Shown: positions 1 through 13,200 of the stretch, piece by piece
Layout of the letters: each line of letters starts with the position of its first letter
Position numbering within the stretch: position 1 is the stretch's first letter
Assembly (NCBI GenBank): GCA_032988165.1
Contig: JANTQF010000265.1
Location: 1-48,399 of the forward strand
Source of the DNA: Emmonsiellopsis sp. PD_33
Taxonomy: Eukaryota; Ascomycota; Eurotiomycetes; Onygenales; Ajellomycetaceae
DNA: 48,399 bases
Direction of reading: 5' to 3'
The notes under the pieces: generated by a model
The model's database searches: none
What the model was told of the DNA's origin: nothing
The model's input: only the letters and a program-made list of their open reading frames with translations
Made by a program: the position numbers and the translations under genes

Positions 1-1227
1 CGCTTCCGCCATCCGCTAGCCACCCCACCCACCCACCCACCCTCCGCTCTTGGTGCTTTTTACATTACTGATTTCCGAACCATCAACCCCCTTTTTTGCC
101 GCCTTAACACATCCGCTATACTTGCCATATGTGGACCGGCCCGGGACCTGGCGGCAAATGGTATGACGAAAAGGGGAAATTCGTCACACAACGCAATGCC
201 GTGGCTCTTTTTTCTGCCATTTTCCCTTTTTTTTCCCCAACTTTCCCCCTTTCCCGTACGATATGTGTTTGGTTTTTTCTCCTTTTTGGATTTCCGGATG
301 TTTGGTGGTTTTGGATTACGGGAGTGAACGGAGAATTGGGAACTGGTTATATTTTGTTTTGTTGTTTTGGATCATACACCCTATCTCTACTTTATCCCTA
401 CATACCTACAGAGTACATCATCACCCCATTCCCCCAGCCCGTCGGGGTATTTTCTTACAAGCTCGCCACCCTCACCACTCTCACCACTCACTCTATATAA
501 CTTCCGTCCCCGTTCACCGTCATGTCGCTCTTTCTATCAGCATCCGCATTTTCATAGCTTATTTTTCAGCACCCTCTTTTTGTTTGTTTTGTTTTTTTAC
601 TCAATATTCGGTAGCGTTCAAGCGGAAAACATTAGCAGAACGAAACAAGGCAGAAGAGATGTAATGAAATGGATTGGGTTATATCTTGCAATACAGTATG
701 CTGAATACATATTGTTGATTTACTAGGTTGGGTTATATAGGTATCCAGCCGGGCATTTATTTACTCAACCCTTGTTGATAGCTAATTACATGGAACCGAA
801 GCAAAGCAATCATGATTCTTTCTTTTACCCCTCTCCATCGTCCCCGTTCTCCGCACGCTGAGCCAGGGTTCTGCCAGGATTTTGTCCACTAACTGCTTGG
901 CGGATGTGTCAGATATTCGTGTGGAGTCGAAAGGGGGAAATATGGAGAGGAGATGGCGGTAAATAATAAATAAATAAATAAATAGGCGGGTTTCTTGTTG
1001 GTTTAAATACCATCACTGTTTTTTACTCCTTATTTTATCCATGTTTGTTGACTTTACACTCTGTATCTACCTCAATTGACTTTTGTCTCCCTAGTTAATT
1101 TAGTGAAACAAGATAAGCTTCTTATCGCAGTCCTCGGGCCGTCCCCAAACCATAAAACAACATCCACGTCCGCTTCCCCGTCAACTATAACAACATCAGC
1201 ATCAACAACCTCAATATCGATATCAAC
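1..1227. other. Upstream region of the bestrophin gene, no gene supported
   Basis: GC-balanced DNA with many pyrimidine tracts and several open frames that lack protein-like composition. A TATATAA at 494-500 lies about 730 bases before the first coding ATG, so it could serve a transcript with a long or spliced leader, but nothing proves this. A short (AAAT)n microsatellite occupies about 961-984. CT-rich, CAAC-rich sequence at 1140-1227 just before the ATG looks like a fungal 5' leader. CG dinucleotides are normal here, in contrast to the block after 2990. Confidence 0.5.
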
Positions 1228-2812
1228 ATGCGCTTCTCCGAGCCCTCCAACCCCGTCACCAACGGCCGCAGCAATGGCGCTGGCGCTGACGCCGGTCGAG
1301 GACGCGGAGAGAGTTTCCTCCACCATATGCGCCGCCCCACGCATCCGTTTCGAAAGTCGTTTCGCTCGAAGCCACGGAGGTGTGTATACATATAAATACC
1401 ATTTGTATTTTCCTGGCTGGAGGGAGAGGATATTTTCTGAGACCAGTATCGTGATTGTTAATTGTCCGTTGTTGTGGAGTGTGTAATTAGATGGCCGCTC
1501 GTCCTCCGCTTCATCAAGGGCGCAATACACATGACGATATTGATACCCGTCGTCTGCCATGCGCTGTTTACCGTGCTGATTGTCTGCTTGGATAAATATG
1601 TCTATGAGAGTTTGGGATTACCGTCTACCATTGTACGTTCTGCCACGGCAATTCCATTGTCAATTATATACCCCCCCGCATCCCAACTGAACAACCCCAC
1701 AGATCCCCTCCCTCTCCATCGTCGTCGGCCTAATCCTCGTCTTCCGCAACCAAACCTCCTACAACCGCTTCTGGGAAGGCCGCAACAGCCTCGCCGCCAT
1801 CAACACCGCCATCCGCAACCTCTCCCGCTCAATCCTCACCCACGCCTACAACCCCGCCGGACCCCCCCTAACCGCCGCCGAGAAACACGACGTCGAACGC
1901 ACCATCCGCGTCCTCATGGCGATCCCCTACGCCGTGAAAAACTACCTCCGCGCCGAATGGGGTGCCGCATGGGCCCTATCCCCCGACGCCGCCTTCATCC
2001 TTTCCGACGGCAAACCAGGCATGGTAGGCGCATACGGTGGCGGCGGGAGCGCGACGCTAAGCCACGCGGCGGAGAGCAGCAGCGTGATGCGTCGACGGAG
2101 CAGCCCCGGCGCCCACGATGGTGACGGCAACGACGAAGATGACCAAGGCGCCGTGGTGGAAGAACGCATCTTCAACGCCGAATACGACACGCTGCTCCCC
2201 CCCGGCCTCCAAATGCACGAAGACGAAGGCCTCGGCCTCCCTCTCCAACTCACATTCTTCATCGACGGATTCATCAAGCGCGGCATCGCGCGCGACTGGT
2301 TCACGGCCCCCGGCGCGGGTAATTTGCAAGCACAACTAAACGTGCTCACGGAGTCGTACGGGCGCATGGAGACGATCAAGCTGACGCCGATCCCCATTGC
2401 GCATCTGATTCATCAGAAGCAGGTGCTGGCGCTGTTTGGGTGCGTGTTGCCGTTTGCGATGGTGGATGAGATGGGGTGGTGGGCGGTGCCGATTGTTAGT
2501 CTGGTGATTTTTACGCTGTATGGGATTGAGGGGATTGGGAGCCAGTTGGAGGATCCGTTTGGGTATGATCGGAATGATATTAAGATGGATGCTATTGTGG
2601 AGGATGAGAGGGTGGAGATTGAGGCGGTGCTGAGGGAGTGGAGAAGGGTGGTTGGCGGGGAGCGGGAGGTAGGTAATGGGGAGGGTGAGGATGGGACGGT
2701 GGCTGTGGTTGGATATGAGCCGCCGGAGATGTTTATAAGGAAGCGGTCGAGGGCCGCTGCTGTTGCTGCTGGTGGTGTTGATGGTGGGGAGAGGATAAGG
2801 AATGGGGCTTGA
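1228..2812 (+). CDS. Bestrophin/RFP-TM family anion channel, three exons
   Basis: Predicted membrane protein of about 467 residues, of the bestrophin-like (UPF0187/RFP-TM) chloride channel family. Exons are 1228-1379, 1491-1632 and 1703-2812; introns start GTGTGT and GTACGT and end TTAG and ACAG, and exon lengths keep one frame. The N-terminal 50 residues are basic and low complexity. A first hydrophobic segment follows WPLVLRFIKG (about residues 52-90). A second carries the family's RNQTSYNRFWEGR stretch (about 112-124). Near residue 300 the loop is followed by two more hydrophobic stretches (VLALFGCVLPFAMV, WWAVPIVSLVIFTLYG) and the conserved EDPFGYDRNDI motif. A long acidic/serine-rich insert sits near residues 195-240. 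By family knowledge it acts as an anion channel in a cell membrane; substrate and location are not shown by the sequence. The gene is intact and rich in CG, only about 180 bases from the decayed block. The start ATG is the first one giving a clean frame into exon 2. Confidence 0.88.
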
Positions 2813-3176
2813 AGGGTTTGTATAGTTCGATACGATGTGATATGACATGAATGACGTGATACGATGTATGATGGGAGCTGGTTCCAATTTGCATAAATAT
2901 ATAGATAGATCCTTTTTGATTTACATCCATATCATGTATGTATGTGTGAGTGAGTTTTCGTCGCCTTTGTTTTCCTGGTTCCCTCCTTGCGTTATGGTGC
3001 AGTCAGTATAATCATTAGAAATTGCCAAACTGGTCACTCTACAATGAAGAAAGATATAATAACCATACCAGATTTTTGTGGTCCACCAGAACAGTGCTCT
3101 AACAGCTCCAATGCCATTACATGAATCAGAGCCATCATATCACTGTGGAAAGTAGATTTTATCATGGAATCACTAT

Positions 3177-3690
3177 TCTCTGAAATCTAATATTAATATT
3201 TCATTTATATTAAAGCTTTTAACCTATATATATTAAAATCATAAAGAATTTTAATAATATATAACTATTCTATGAAATTATAGACTACTACTACCTCATT
3301 CTACTATCATTCTATGTGTTGGAGCAATAATATACTAGTAAACCTTAATTTAATAATATACTTATTATTCTCTGAAATATAATATTAATATTTCATTAAT
3401 AATTCATTTAGCATAATACTCTAGTAAATATATTAGAGAGTAAATTACAATGAAGGCTAATTACCACACTATCTTACTATTATTCTATATATTGAAGTAA
3501 TAATATGATAGTAAATCTTAATTTAATAATATTCTTATTATTCTCTAAAATATAATATTAATATTTTATTAATAATTTATCTAGCATAATACTCTAGTAA
3601 ATATATTAGAAAGTAAATTATAATAAAGATTAATTATCACATCATCCTGCTATCATTCTATATGTTAAAGCTATGATATAATTATAGAGT
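3177..3690. repeat. 173-bp tandem repeat, about 2.5 to 3 units
   Basis: The stretch TACTATCATTCTATRTGTT recurs at 3302, 3475 and 3648 (as TACTAT or TGCTAT), exactly 173 bases apart, with similar sequence between. A more diverged, longer first unit begins near 3177. Units differ mainly by C/T and G/A changes. Function unknown. Confidence 0.75.
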
Positions 3691-6600
3691 ATTAAATTTA
3701 CTATGTATATATTACCTCTAGGGTAGAACTTTGATATTTCATTATATTTTTATTTTTAGAATAGGAAAATAATTAAAAAGAACATTCATTCATTATATTA
3801 TCCCTATCTATATATTTAGAAAAAAAAAGAAAAAACAGACCTATAATTCATTTTAAAAAACCTAGAAAAAATCATACTTATCCTTCTCTATCTTTATATC
3901 CTCTACTCTATTTACCTCCTTTAATTTCATAGTCATCTCTGATTCTTCATTAATAATCATACTACCAGGGTTTGGCAGTCTAATAATTAAAGAGCATTGC
4001 CTATGATATTCCCCAGATTGGAAGACAGACTTCAGTATGGTAACTAGAAGTAAGAAACTATACATCATCTCTATATGAATATCTAAGAAACTTTTTATTA
4101 GAATTATAAATATAAAGAGATATAAGTATTATTTTGAGCTTAAAGATAATATTTTTCTGAAAGTAAATAACTTCTACTTCTACTATATAAATAAGATATA
4201 AATTAGTAATAAGTTATTTATATTAGATTTATTATATATACATTCTAGATGAAGGGAGACAGCTTGAACTCTATTATTACTAATTTATACTTTAAGATAT
4301 TTATTATACTTTTAATTTCTCTGAGGTGTTTCTTCATATCCTGATTCATAATTTATTAGCTAGATTAAAATAATAATTTAAGAAATCTATTTACCTTCAT
4401 TAGTAAAAAAGTTATAGATGACTACTTAAGTATGATCTCTCTAATTTTCCTACTTTACTTAAGTTTGAAGATTATCATATTAAATATAATAATTTTTTTG
4501 ACTTCTATCTTTATTAGCTCTAAATCTACTACTTACTCATTAATAACTACCTGTACATTTTTTTTCTTTTTTACTTTATTTTTCTCTATAATTAACTCTA
4601 CCAACTTCAGCTTGATCTTCTCTATCTTATTCAGTAGGTCTATCTGATACATGTTCTTAATAGTATCATTCATGATATTCATATAAAAGACATACATGAT
4701 ATGTGTAATTATAATACTCTCTGACAGCACTTCTAGAACTTCTTAATAGGATTTCTTATTTTATACACAATTAGAATAGAAGTTTCTCAACTTAATGATA
4801 TGATTATAGAGTCTCTCTAAGTTCTTTAAGTACATATATTTTAAAATGTAATAATAATAGATGATATTTCCTTCATTATTATTTATAACAGCTGATTTCC
4901 TACCCTCTAAATTCTTCTTTAATCTGGTCTTATACATAGATGTTCTACTAGCTATTATTTTAGCCATGATTTTATAGTCTTTAGCCTTATTAGTTCTTAC
5001 ATCTTCTAAAGTTCAAACTTCTTCAAATGAAATGACTACTTACCTAATTTTTTAAGATAAGTAAGAAAGAGAAGGACAAATTCTAATACTTATAGAGGGA
5101 GAGGGAGGTAGATAAATATTAGACTATCAGATGCATAATTAAAGAAGAAGAAAGAGGAAGAGAAAGAGAAAAAAATGAATATTTTATAATGAATTAGATG
5201 TTACCTAATTACTCTATCTGATAACTAATATGTTACTTTATTTACTTACTTTCAGTTCACCTCTGAAATCAACATCATCTTTTTTTATTTTCTATATACT
5301 AAACCAGCCAACTCAAATACAACTATGAAATAAGCTCATACTAATGTCTTTTAAGATAATATATGATATAGACCCTCACTATTTTCAGAATATACATGCA
5401 AACTAGCTACTAATAGCTCTAAAATATATATATATAGATCTATGAAGTGAGTACATACTAATAATAAAGAGTAGATGTAGTAATTTCCCACACCCTCTAT
5501 CATATCATTAAGATAGATATTGGGAATACTTTATAAATACTTTATTTTACTATCTAATAGCAGTAAATATACTGAAATTAAACTAATACTATGTAGAAGA
5601 TATATAGAAAGCAATCTAAAATGAATATATAACTATTTAGTTGAAAATTCCTACCCATACATTCTCTCTAACCATGCATTAGAATTATCTCCTCTATAAT
5701 GAAATTATTAAATTCTTTATTCTTTATTTAATATGTTCAGCTCTGCAATTAGTGATTCATTTTATTCAGGTTTTCATGGAAGAAATATACTCTAAAAATG
5801 CACTCAGTGCTACTAATCCATATCCCACATCTAAAGCCATAGATTATATCTTATAAAGCCATAAATTTTATTTACTCTAAGATGAGAATAAAGTATATCT
5901 TCTTCTTCACAGCTTTTTTAACTTCAGAATTGGACTTTCATTTCTTTTTGGGTTTTTAATAGGTAATCAGCTCTATAAAGTTTCCCTGGCCTACACCACT
6001 ATATTATTCTATAAAGACCATATAATCTTAAAAATCAATAACTTTATTCTATACTCTGATTTGGATATATCTATCCTCATCCCTTTCAACTAGATCATCC
6101 CACAGCTTAACCTGGGTAGCAAGATTTGCATATATTTTTAGGTGAGATATAAGCTATTAATCTTCAGAATTGTAGGTGCTGACATATATATTTAATATAT
6201 CATTACTCTATAGAATTAGACTATTCATAGTCTAGGATCAGCCCAGTCTAATAAAACACCTAATGAAATTTATCCAAAGTAAATCTCTAAAAGAAATGCT
6301 GAAAGATATCCTTCTCATCAGTGTAATTATATATATTACATTCTAAATGACTGGCTTTATCTAGCTCTTTTTCCTACTGGATATATTTCTGTGATAAAAT
6401 CAATAGATTAGTAGTTTATTCTGACTTTAAAATATTTATAGATAGTATTAACTACACAGCCCAGCACTATAATATTTTCTATTCAATTCAAGTTGGAGCT
6501 TTATTAATTAATCATAAGCATTCTGAATCTCCATTAGTGATCCTGCCAAATACTCTATATATAAAATAGCTGATTATTGATCCTCATAGTTAATAATCAG

Positions 6601-7640
6601 ATTAGTACCTAGAGTCATCATCTCTGAAATCCATTTCTATACTCATTATAATGATATTCTTCTAGAATTATTAATCAGCTCATATTTTATATTTCTCTAC
6701 CTATTATTAAATCTCCATTAATCCTCTCTAGATTTATCTTAACTCATGACTGACTTCAGCTGAATTTTCAGTTAAATTTCATTGAATATCTAAGTTAACT
6801 CTTACCTTCATATAGTTAAGTATCTTACATTTTCACATCTAAAAATTATTAAGTGCACCATTCTGTGCTACAGTTTACATACATAATTTATGACTGTAAC
6901 CCTGAAATACTCATAATACCAGTTCATCCATTTTCCTGAAGAATATAAGGAGATATAATCATCTTATCTACTATTAAAGGTTTCTCTTCTATATGTGATT
7001 TATTTGCTCATAGAATTATAATATAATCTGATTGTACTATTCATTGAAATTAGAGGATATATTACTTGTATGATTCTGACTTTCTATTAATATGCTATTA
7101 CTTCTAGTAAGTGTAGAGTTTATGAGAGAAAGCTTATCTCTCTAGCCATCAGACTACTTTTGATTAGTAATATATTCATAAAGTTCTTATTTGTGGAATA
7201 GAAACTAACCATACTACTTAATTCTAAACTGAAGAAGTTAATGACAGACATGACTGGGTAGTGAGTAGGCCAGATAATAATATGAAAATAAAATTATATC
7301 TGATGGAGAAGGAAACCTATAGATAATGAAAGAAAATAAAAAAGATTAAAGTTTATAATTCTACTAGATAATGTAATTTAAGATTTCTATTTTTAGAGAT
7401 GCATTTAATATGCATTTAGTCTCATTTCTTTTTTCAGAGCTATTATATTTATACTCCTTTTCCAATTTTCCCACTTTTTCCTCTGAAAAAATCCAATTTA
7501 TAATATAGTCATTTACAGCCTTTACTATCTTAAAAAACACATCCTTTATGGAGTAAATAAGCACTCAGCTCCAAAAGGCTGACATCTAAAATTATTATAG
7601 GACACCTCTAAAAACTACATTAATACTGATATAAATAATC
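3691..7640. other. Decayed AT-rich DNA, no identified gene
   Basis: Contains gene-like but unrecognised minus-strand frames, for example at 4533-4730 (lysine/isoleucine-rich) and 4761-4967, and a further long stop-riddled minus frame at about 5400-6650. No family could be assigned. It may be another part of the layer-1 transposon that also contains the Tnp2-like gene at 7650, but no end sequence was found to prove it. Confidence 0.4.
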
Positions 7641-7649
7641 CAACATTTA

Positions 7650-9926
7650 ATTATGACATGAGATCTTGGGATTTTATATTAGAGCTCATACCAGATGATG
7701 TAGAGGTATGTATTTATATTCTAATTCAATTATTTACTTAATTTTTTAACTTAGAAAATCAGGCAACAAATCAACTCAACTAGCTCACTGAAAATAATGA
7801 TGATGAGGATGCTACATACTCTAATAATAAGCTCTGTAAATTAAATGAGAAAGTAAATATGATATATTAGCTTTTAAATATCACTTAGATAGCTTATAAA
7901 TTAGCTGATAATAAATATACTATGAATGATGATATTAATAATGATATGAATCATTATACTGAGATTAAGAAGAATAAAATAAATAATATTAATACTACAT
8001 CTAAACATCCTCTAGAGGCCTAAAAGGCTGGAAATTCTGAGGTTCAAGAGGTTAATTCCTCTGATCTGACTATTCAAGGTAATAATCTAATAATCTCATC
8101 ACACATTAATGATAAAGCTAATTATATTTACATAGTTAATGACCCTGCAGAGCTTCTTGTTCATAAATAGGATAAAAATTATATAAATCCTTTTACAATG
8201 ATCTTTACTTCATAGATAGAGTCTACTGAGATATTTTGAGAGCTATATCAGTTATTACTGTAAATTCTCTGGACTCTGAAGGATATTACTCTGATCTATA
8301 ACCTCCCCAATGAACTATTAAATCTAAAAAAGAAATATAGGGTGTAGTTTCTGATCCTTCCACTATACTATATATAGATTCTGATTATCTCTTCAGATCA
8401 GATGCTGACATTCTCTCATGCTGAAAAATACCTTACTGATTATATATTAATGTTCTTATACTTTCAAGATATAATCTTATTGGTGTTAAGGCTTATTAAA
8501 TCCTAGAGGTTTTAATAGTATATACACATTGAGATGGCAGAAGTTATCAACTCCTCTATGAAATTATAGTATTTATATAGCTAGGAAAGCTTAATTAAAT
8601 ATTACTTCAGGAAATTTACCTTGTATTCTTCCACCAGTGAATTGATTTTCCCCTCTAATTTTATATGGTACCAGTGTGAAAATGATAAATATCCATGCAG
8701 ATAATTAGATAAGACTAACTTCAACTATATGAGTAGAGTGCAGTTTATTAAAAAGAATAGATGAGAGATATCTCTATATTTTAATAGGACTATTTTGCAG
8801 ATTCAATCTACCATATAGTATTTAACTCTAAATGTAGAAGGATCTAATTTTCAGAGTCCTCATCTACTCTTTTATTAATATAAGATAATTTTGGTTGAGA
8901 GTAACATATTGAATATCATTCTGACAAGCTCTATTCTATTCAGAGCCTATATCTTTATTAATTATACCTTTAATGGAATCAATAATACCTTCCTGACTGA
9001 GAATTCTACTTCTGGTTTTTTCCTTTAAAGAGTTCTTCATGTGGCTTTATCTATTACTCAGTCATACTGCAGATCAACACCAATACATAGAGAGCTGAAG
9101 ATTATAATTCATAAGAGAAAGTTCTTAAAAAATATCTTTACTGAAGAGTAGAAAGTATTATTTCTTTCTTATCAGCTTTTTATTAATAAGTTTGATCTCT
9201 ATTAGAACATGTATTAGAATTTAATAGGTATATACTGAATCTGAGCTCTAAGTGCAACTAAACACAAGAAGTACAATAATCTGTTCATAGTGACATTTAG
9301 TTCACATAGTATGAACTTTCTAGATACTATTGAAGTCTTATCCCCTAGATTTCTATAATTAGATAGTGAGAGCATCCTAATTAATATTGATGGTGACACT
9401 GTTTGGGTTGTTTCTTCCTACTTATCATTTATTGGTAATATGCTATAATAGAATGGGAATGCTAGTATCAAAGATCTAAGTATAGAGTACTCATATTAGA
9501 GTTGTTTAATTAGGGACTGAAAGAGATCAGATTTATCATTTGATATTATTTAAAATAAGTACTATCATTATAATACTTAATAGGTTCAACACCAGGCAGA
9601 GAGTGCTCTGAACCTAATAAAGAGAAAGAAGCTATAATAGAGGAGTAGATTAGTGGATAATAACTCTTATCTATTTAAAATATACTTAAGTTTAAATCTA
9701 GTTATATTCTTCCCATTTAATCCTACACATAGTGAGTATTTAGGGATTTCAAAAATGGCTCATTCTATGCTGGTAGAATCAGTATTAACTCTAGTTGAAA
9801 AGACTAAGTATCTCTGAATATTACAGACCTTCTCTTTTCCCTGAGAATGGGCATACCTATAGTCATCTCTTACCCATCTAGAGAAGTACTAACTATAAGA
9901 GCATGCTCAGACATCTATTCTAATAC
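7650..9926 (+). pseudogene. Tnp2-like transposon ORF, 5' part (interrupted by the gypsy element)
   Basis: A long plus-strand frame with many TAG/TAA and few TGA stops and no evident frameshift after a candidate intron at 7706-7754. The conceptual protein has the stretch INIDGDTVWVVSSYLSFIG (about 9390-9430) followed by GNMLQQN, resembling the GD(M/L)PxxxxNxG...CRxC signature that I associate with fungal Tnp2-type transposase relatives. Further on comes PTHSEYLGISKMAHSMLVES (about 9722-9780) and a block rich in W/F. The frame is cut at 9926 by the LTR at 9927 and resumes in phase at 38567. Family assignment is from memory of similar fungal proteins; the reading frame and interruption are directly visible. 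No catalytic residue can be named. Confidence 0.55.
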
Positions 9927-10243
9927 TAAAGTGGGGACAGGGTGTGTATGTTAGACAGCATCAAACAGGGCAGTGACAAATATAAGAAAAGAATTAATAT
10001 TGATGTTGAAGTAGAGGAATGTATTGATAATTTATAGTATAAAATAATATAGTAATAAAATGATAAGGTAACATATAAAAGAAATAAAAGATCTATCTTA
10101 AAGAAACATACACATATATGAGAAATCCATAAATAAATAGATGGAGTCTTACTATGAAAGAAAAATATCTATCTTTATAATACACTTAGTAATGAAAGTC
10201 TCAATAAAAAATTAATCTAATTTAATAGTAGATCCCCACTACA
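9927..10243 (-). repeat. 3' LTR of the gypsy element
   Basis: 317 bp, the same length as the partner at 38246-38562, and similar throughout with C/T and G/A differences. On the minus strand it starts TGTAGTGGGGATC and ends CCCCACTTTA, so short inverted ends flank it. A polypurine tract lies directly upstream on the minus strand. Confidence 0.85.
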
Positions 10244-10258
10244 TATCTCTCCTCCTTC

Positions 10259-13200
10259 TAATTTACTAACTTAATGAATAGAAGAATAGCTCAGTATCAC
10301 AATGAGAGCAGCAGCTCTAAATATATTATCTTAAAATTAATCTAATTATATAGTTCTAAAGTCAGCTGGTAAATGGCAACACTGTGTTGGATCATTTATT
10401 TACAAGAAAGTAACTACACTGAGATAGTAGAGTAAAAAGGTAAAATTAGAGATAAATGAGCAAGTTAGTAATAATAAAGCTCTTTCAGAGCTACAGTAAA
10501 TATAGCTGATATTTTTAGATAGAGGCTTAGATAGGATGATTCATTAATAGCTTGAATCATAGAATTATAGGGTAGCAGCTCTCATAACTAGAAATAGAGA
10601 TAGAGCTGAAATAGAATTAGTGAGAGATTTCTAAATGAGAGGAGAGTAAAGTGTGATCCTAGAGTGTGTAAACTACTGAGCAGAAGTGAGGCCCAGAGAA
10701 ATGAATAAATAGATTGATAATAAAGGAAGAGTATGCTCTATATAAGTAGAGTAACCTGTAAACATATAACTTTATACTAATAATCTTATATATGATAAGA
10801 TTTATGATCCTATCATAAGAAAAAGTAGGATAGCTAGCAACAAGTAGCAAATAAAGATTAAGATGAGTGATGTGAAAGATAAAGATGAAAGAGACACAGG
10901 GGAAAAATAAAGAGTAAAGAGAAAGAAAATATAGCAGGTAAAATTAGTAGTAGAAGGTATAGGATGAGATATATATAGATAAATGAGTATAAAAAGGAAA
11001 GTAAACTCTGCAAGAAAGATAAACATTAAGTATAGAAAATAAAAGAAATAAGAAAGATGTGAGGAAAATATAGTATAGAGAAAGTAAGCTAAGTAATATA
11101 GTGAGAAAAATAAATATATATTAGTAGTAGTAAGAGTAGCAACTATAGCAGAATGGCAGGCTCTGATTGACTAAAATATTTCCTGGCTCTGAGATAGGAA
11201 ATTATAATTAGCTGAATCAGCTAGCTAGCATCTATCTCCTTATAATTATAAACTAAGATCTTAATGGTATCTTCTTCTGCAGCTACACAGTCACTAATGA
11301 TAGAATCAAAAAAAATGTTATTATAATAGTAATAAAAGAAATTCTATTAACTGAACAGCTATTTCTCAGTATTCATTACAGTTATAAAGATATGAATCAC
11401 AGCTCTCACAGCTCTCTTATATTAGATCAGAATGTAATCCTTAGCTGGCTGATTAAATATTAGATTAAAAAGAATCTATTACTCTCTCTAAACTAAAGGA
11501 TTATCTTATTATTAATATTCAATTAAAGCTTCAGAAAGTGCATTAAGACCTGTTACAGCTATAATAGTAGAAAAGTAATAAGAAATGCTACTGTATAAAA
11601 TGAGCAGGCTGGAGAGTGTTGAAGATTCATATATGAAATTTCAATTTACCTATAAGAGCTACTTCTATATGTTACTCTCTAAAACTTCTAAAGACTTATT
11701 ATCTTTTTAAATCTTAATAAATCATAGAAGCATCATTCTCTGCTTAATTGTAGCTAGGCCTATACTCCTATAGGAAATATATGGTATGATGATTTATACA
11801 TTTTCCTGCTTGCAAGAAATGATCTTCCAGCTAATCTTAAAATTCTATAAATTTTGATTAATAAGTATTTATAGAGAGACATTCTGAATAATTCTATTAT
11901 CTGAAAACTCTCTTCTATGAAGTTGGTAATTCCACTTAGAGACACAGTGATGCATGCTAGAGATCACAGTCATGTAGTTTGCATGATCCTTATTTATTAT
12001 GCTAATAGACTCTTGAATTATATTTATACTATAACTTTTCTCAGTGAGGTACTGAATGTTGATATTAATATGCTAGAAAAACATACTATCCTTCTTTCTG
12101 ATAAACTTAATGTAATAAGGGTAGAAGATGAGCCTTGTCTGATGATCTAGATAAAGAGTAATATACTAGGCATAGTAAATTAGATCCTGATGAATTATCT
12201 GCTGAATGATTCCATGAAATATTATATGAAGTTACCCTAATAACTTCTGATTCTTTTGCTAATAAAATGAGTATATATCCCATTCATGTACTGTCATCTT
12301 TCTGAGTATATTATATGTAGTGGGTATATTTTCCACAGCCATTTCTATTTAGAGCTAAAAGAAAATTAGAAGAGATAAAAAGCTATCTATACCTCAATCA
12401 TTTAATATGAGGTTTATATTTATACTTCCCAGGCTGAGGTTCTTCAACATGCTTGCTCAGTTTAGTAGAGTAATAAAAGAGAGAATAGCATACTTCATAT
12501 AATATATCTAAAGAAGATCCTCTGGATAGGCAGAGTAGTACTCTTTATGAAAATAATGAAAAGTGCTATTAGTAGTGTAGATCTGATTAAGATTTCTATG
12601 ACTATTAATAATAGCTTTAAGTCTGGATGTTAAAGCTATCTAGTTTAAACTTTAAATTAGTAAATCAATTTTCCCCTCAAGATTAACAGTATGATGATAG
12701 CATAAAGAAAAAGAGAATAATAGCTTTATAAGTTAATTTAGAAGCTTGACAAGCTAACTATCATTCAGCTCCTTCACATTATTAAGTTAAACTTTTAAGA
12801 TAGACTTAATATTCTGACAATATATATATCTACAACAGCTAGTCTTCTAATACTTTTCAATAGCTTTAGTAACATTAGAATCCTTCTTATTAGCATTTTG
12901 ATTCTCAAGCTTGGCTATCTCTTCTGATAAAAGGCTGGTGAAATGGGAGAGGCTGATATTAAATAGAAAAATAGCTATTAATAAAATTAATTAACTAGAG
13001 ATATATTGTGGGTAAGAAGCAGATGAAACAGGATCAGAGTTTTAAGAAGTATTAGATAAGAAAGTAGAAGAGAATATGAGAATTAATTCAGAATGATAGT
13101 GATTATTCTGAGAAGAATAAGAAGAAGATAGAGATATCTAGCTAATTATATGAGAATTATGTGATGAAGCTGGAGGAGGCTGATGCTGAAGATTTTAAAA

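Noticed and set aside
129..726. Three overlapping plus-strand open frames upstream of the bestrophin gene
   Set aside because: Compositions are low complexity and follow pyrimidine tracts; no motif, no splice sites linking them, and they overlap each other in different frames.
1072..2887. Minus-strand open frames opposite the bestrophin exons
   Set aside because: They are antisense shadows of a GC-rich coding exon; the plus-strand spliced frame has recognisable family motifs.
9927..10243. Interpretation of the two 317-bp repeats as independent solo LTRs
   Set aside because: Neither has a duplication of its own, but the outer flanks share ATAC, a polypurine tract abuts the inner side of the left one, gag-pol reads between them, and the interrupted host gene resumes in phase.
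10659..11026. Two small hydrophobic minus-strand ORFs as membrane proteins
   Set aside because: In AT-rich, C-depleted DNA, runs of Ile, Leu, Phe and Tyr codons arise without selection; no second copy or family supports them.
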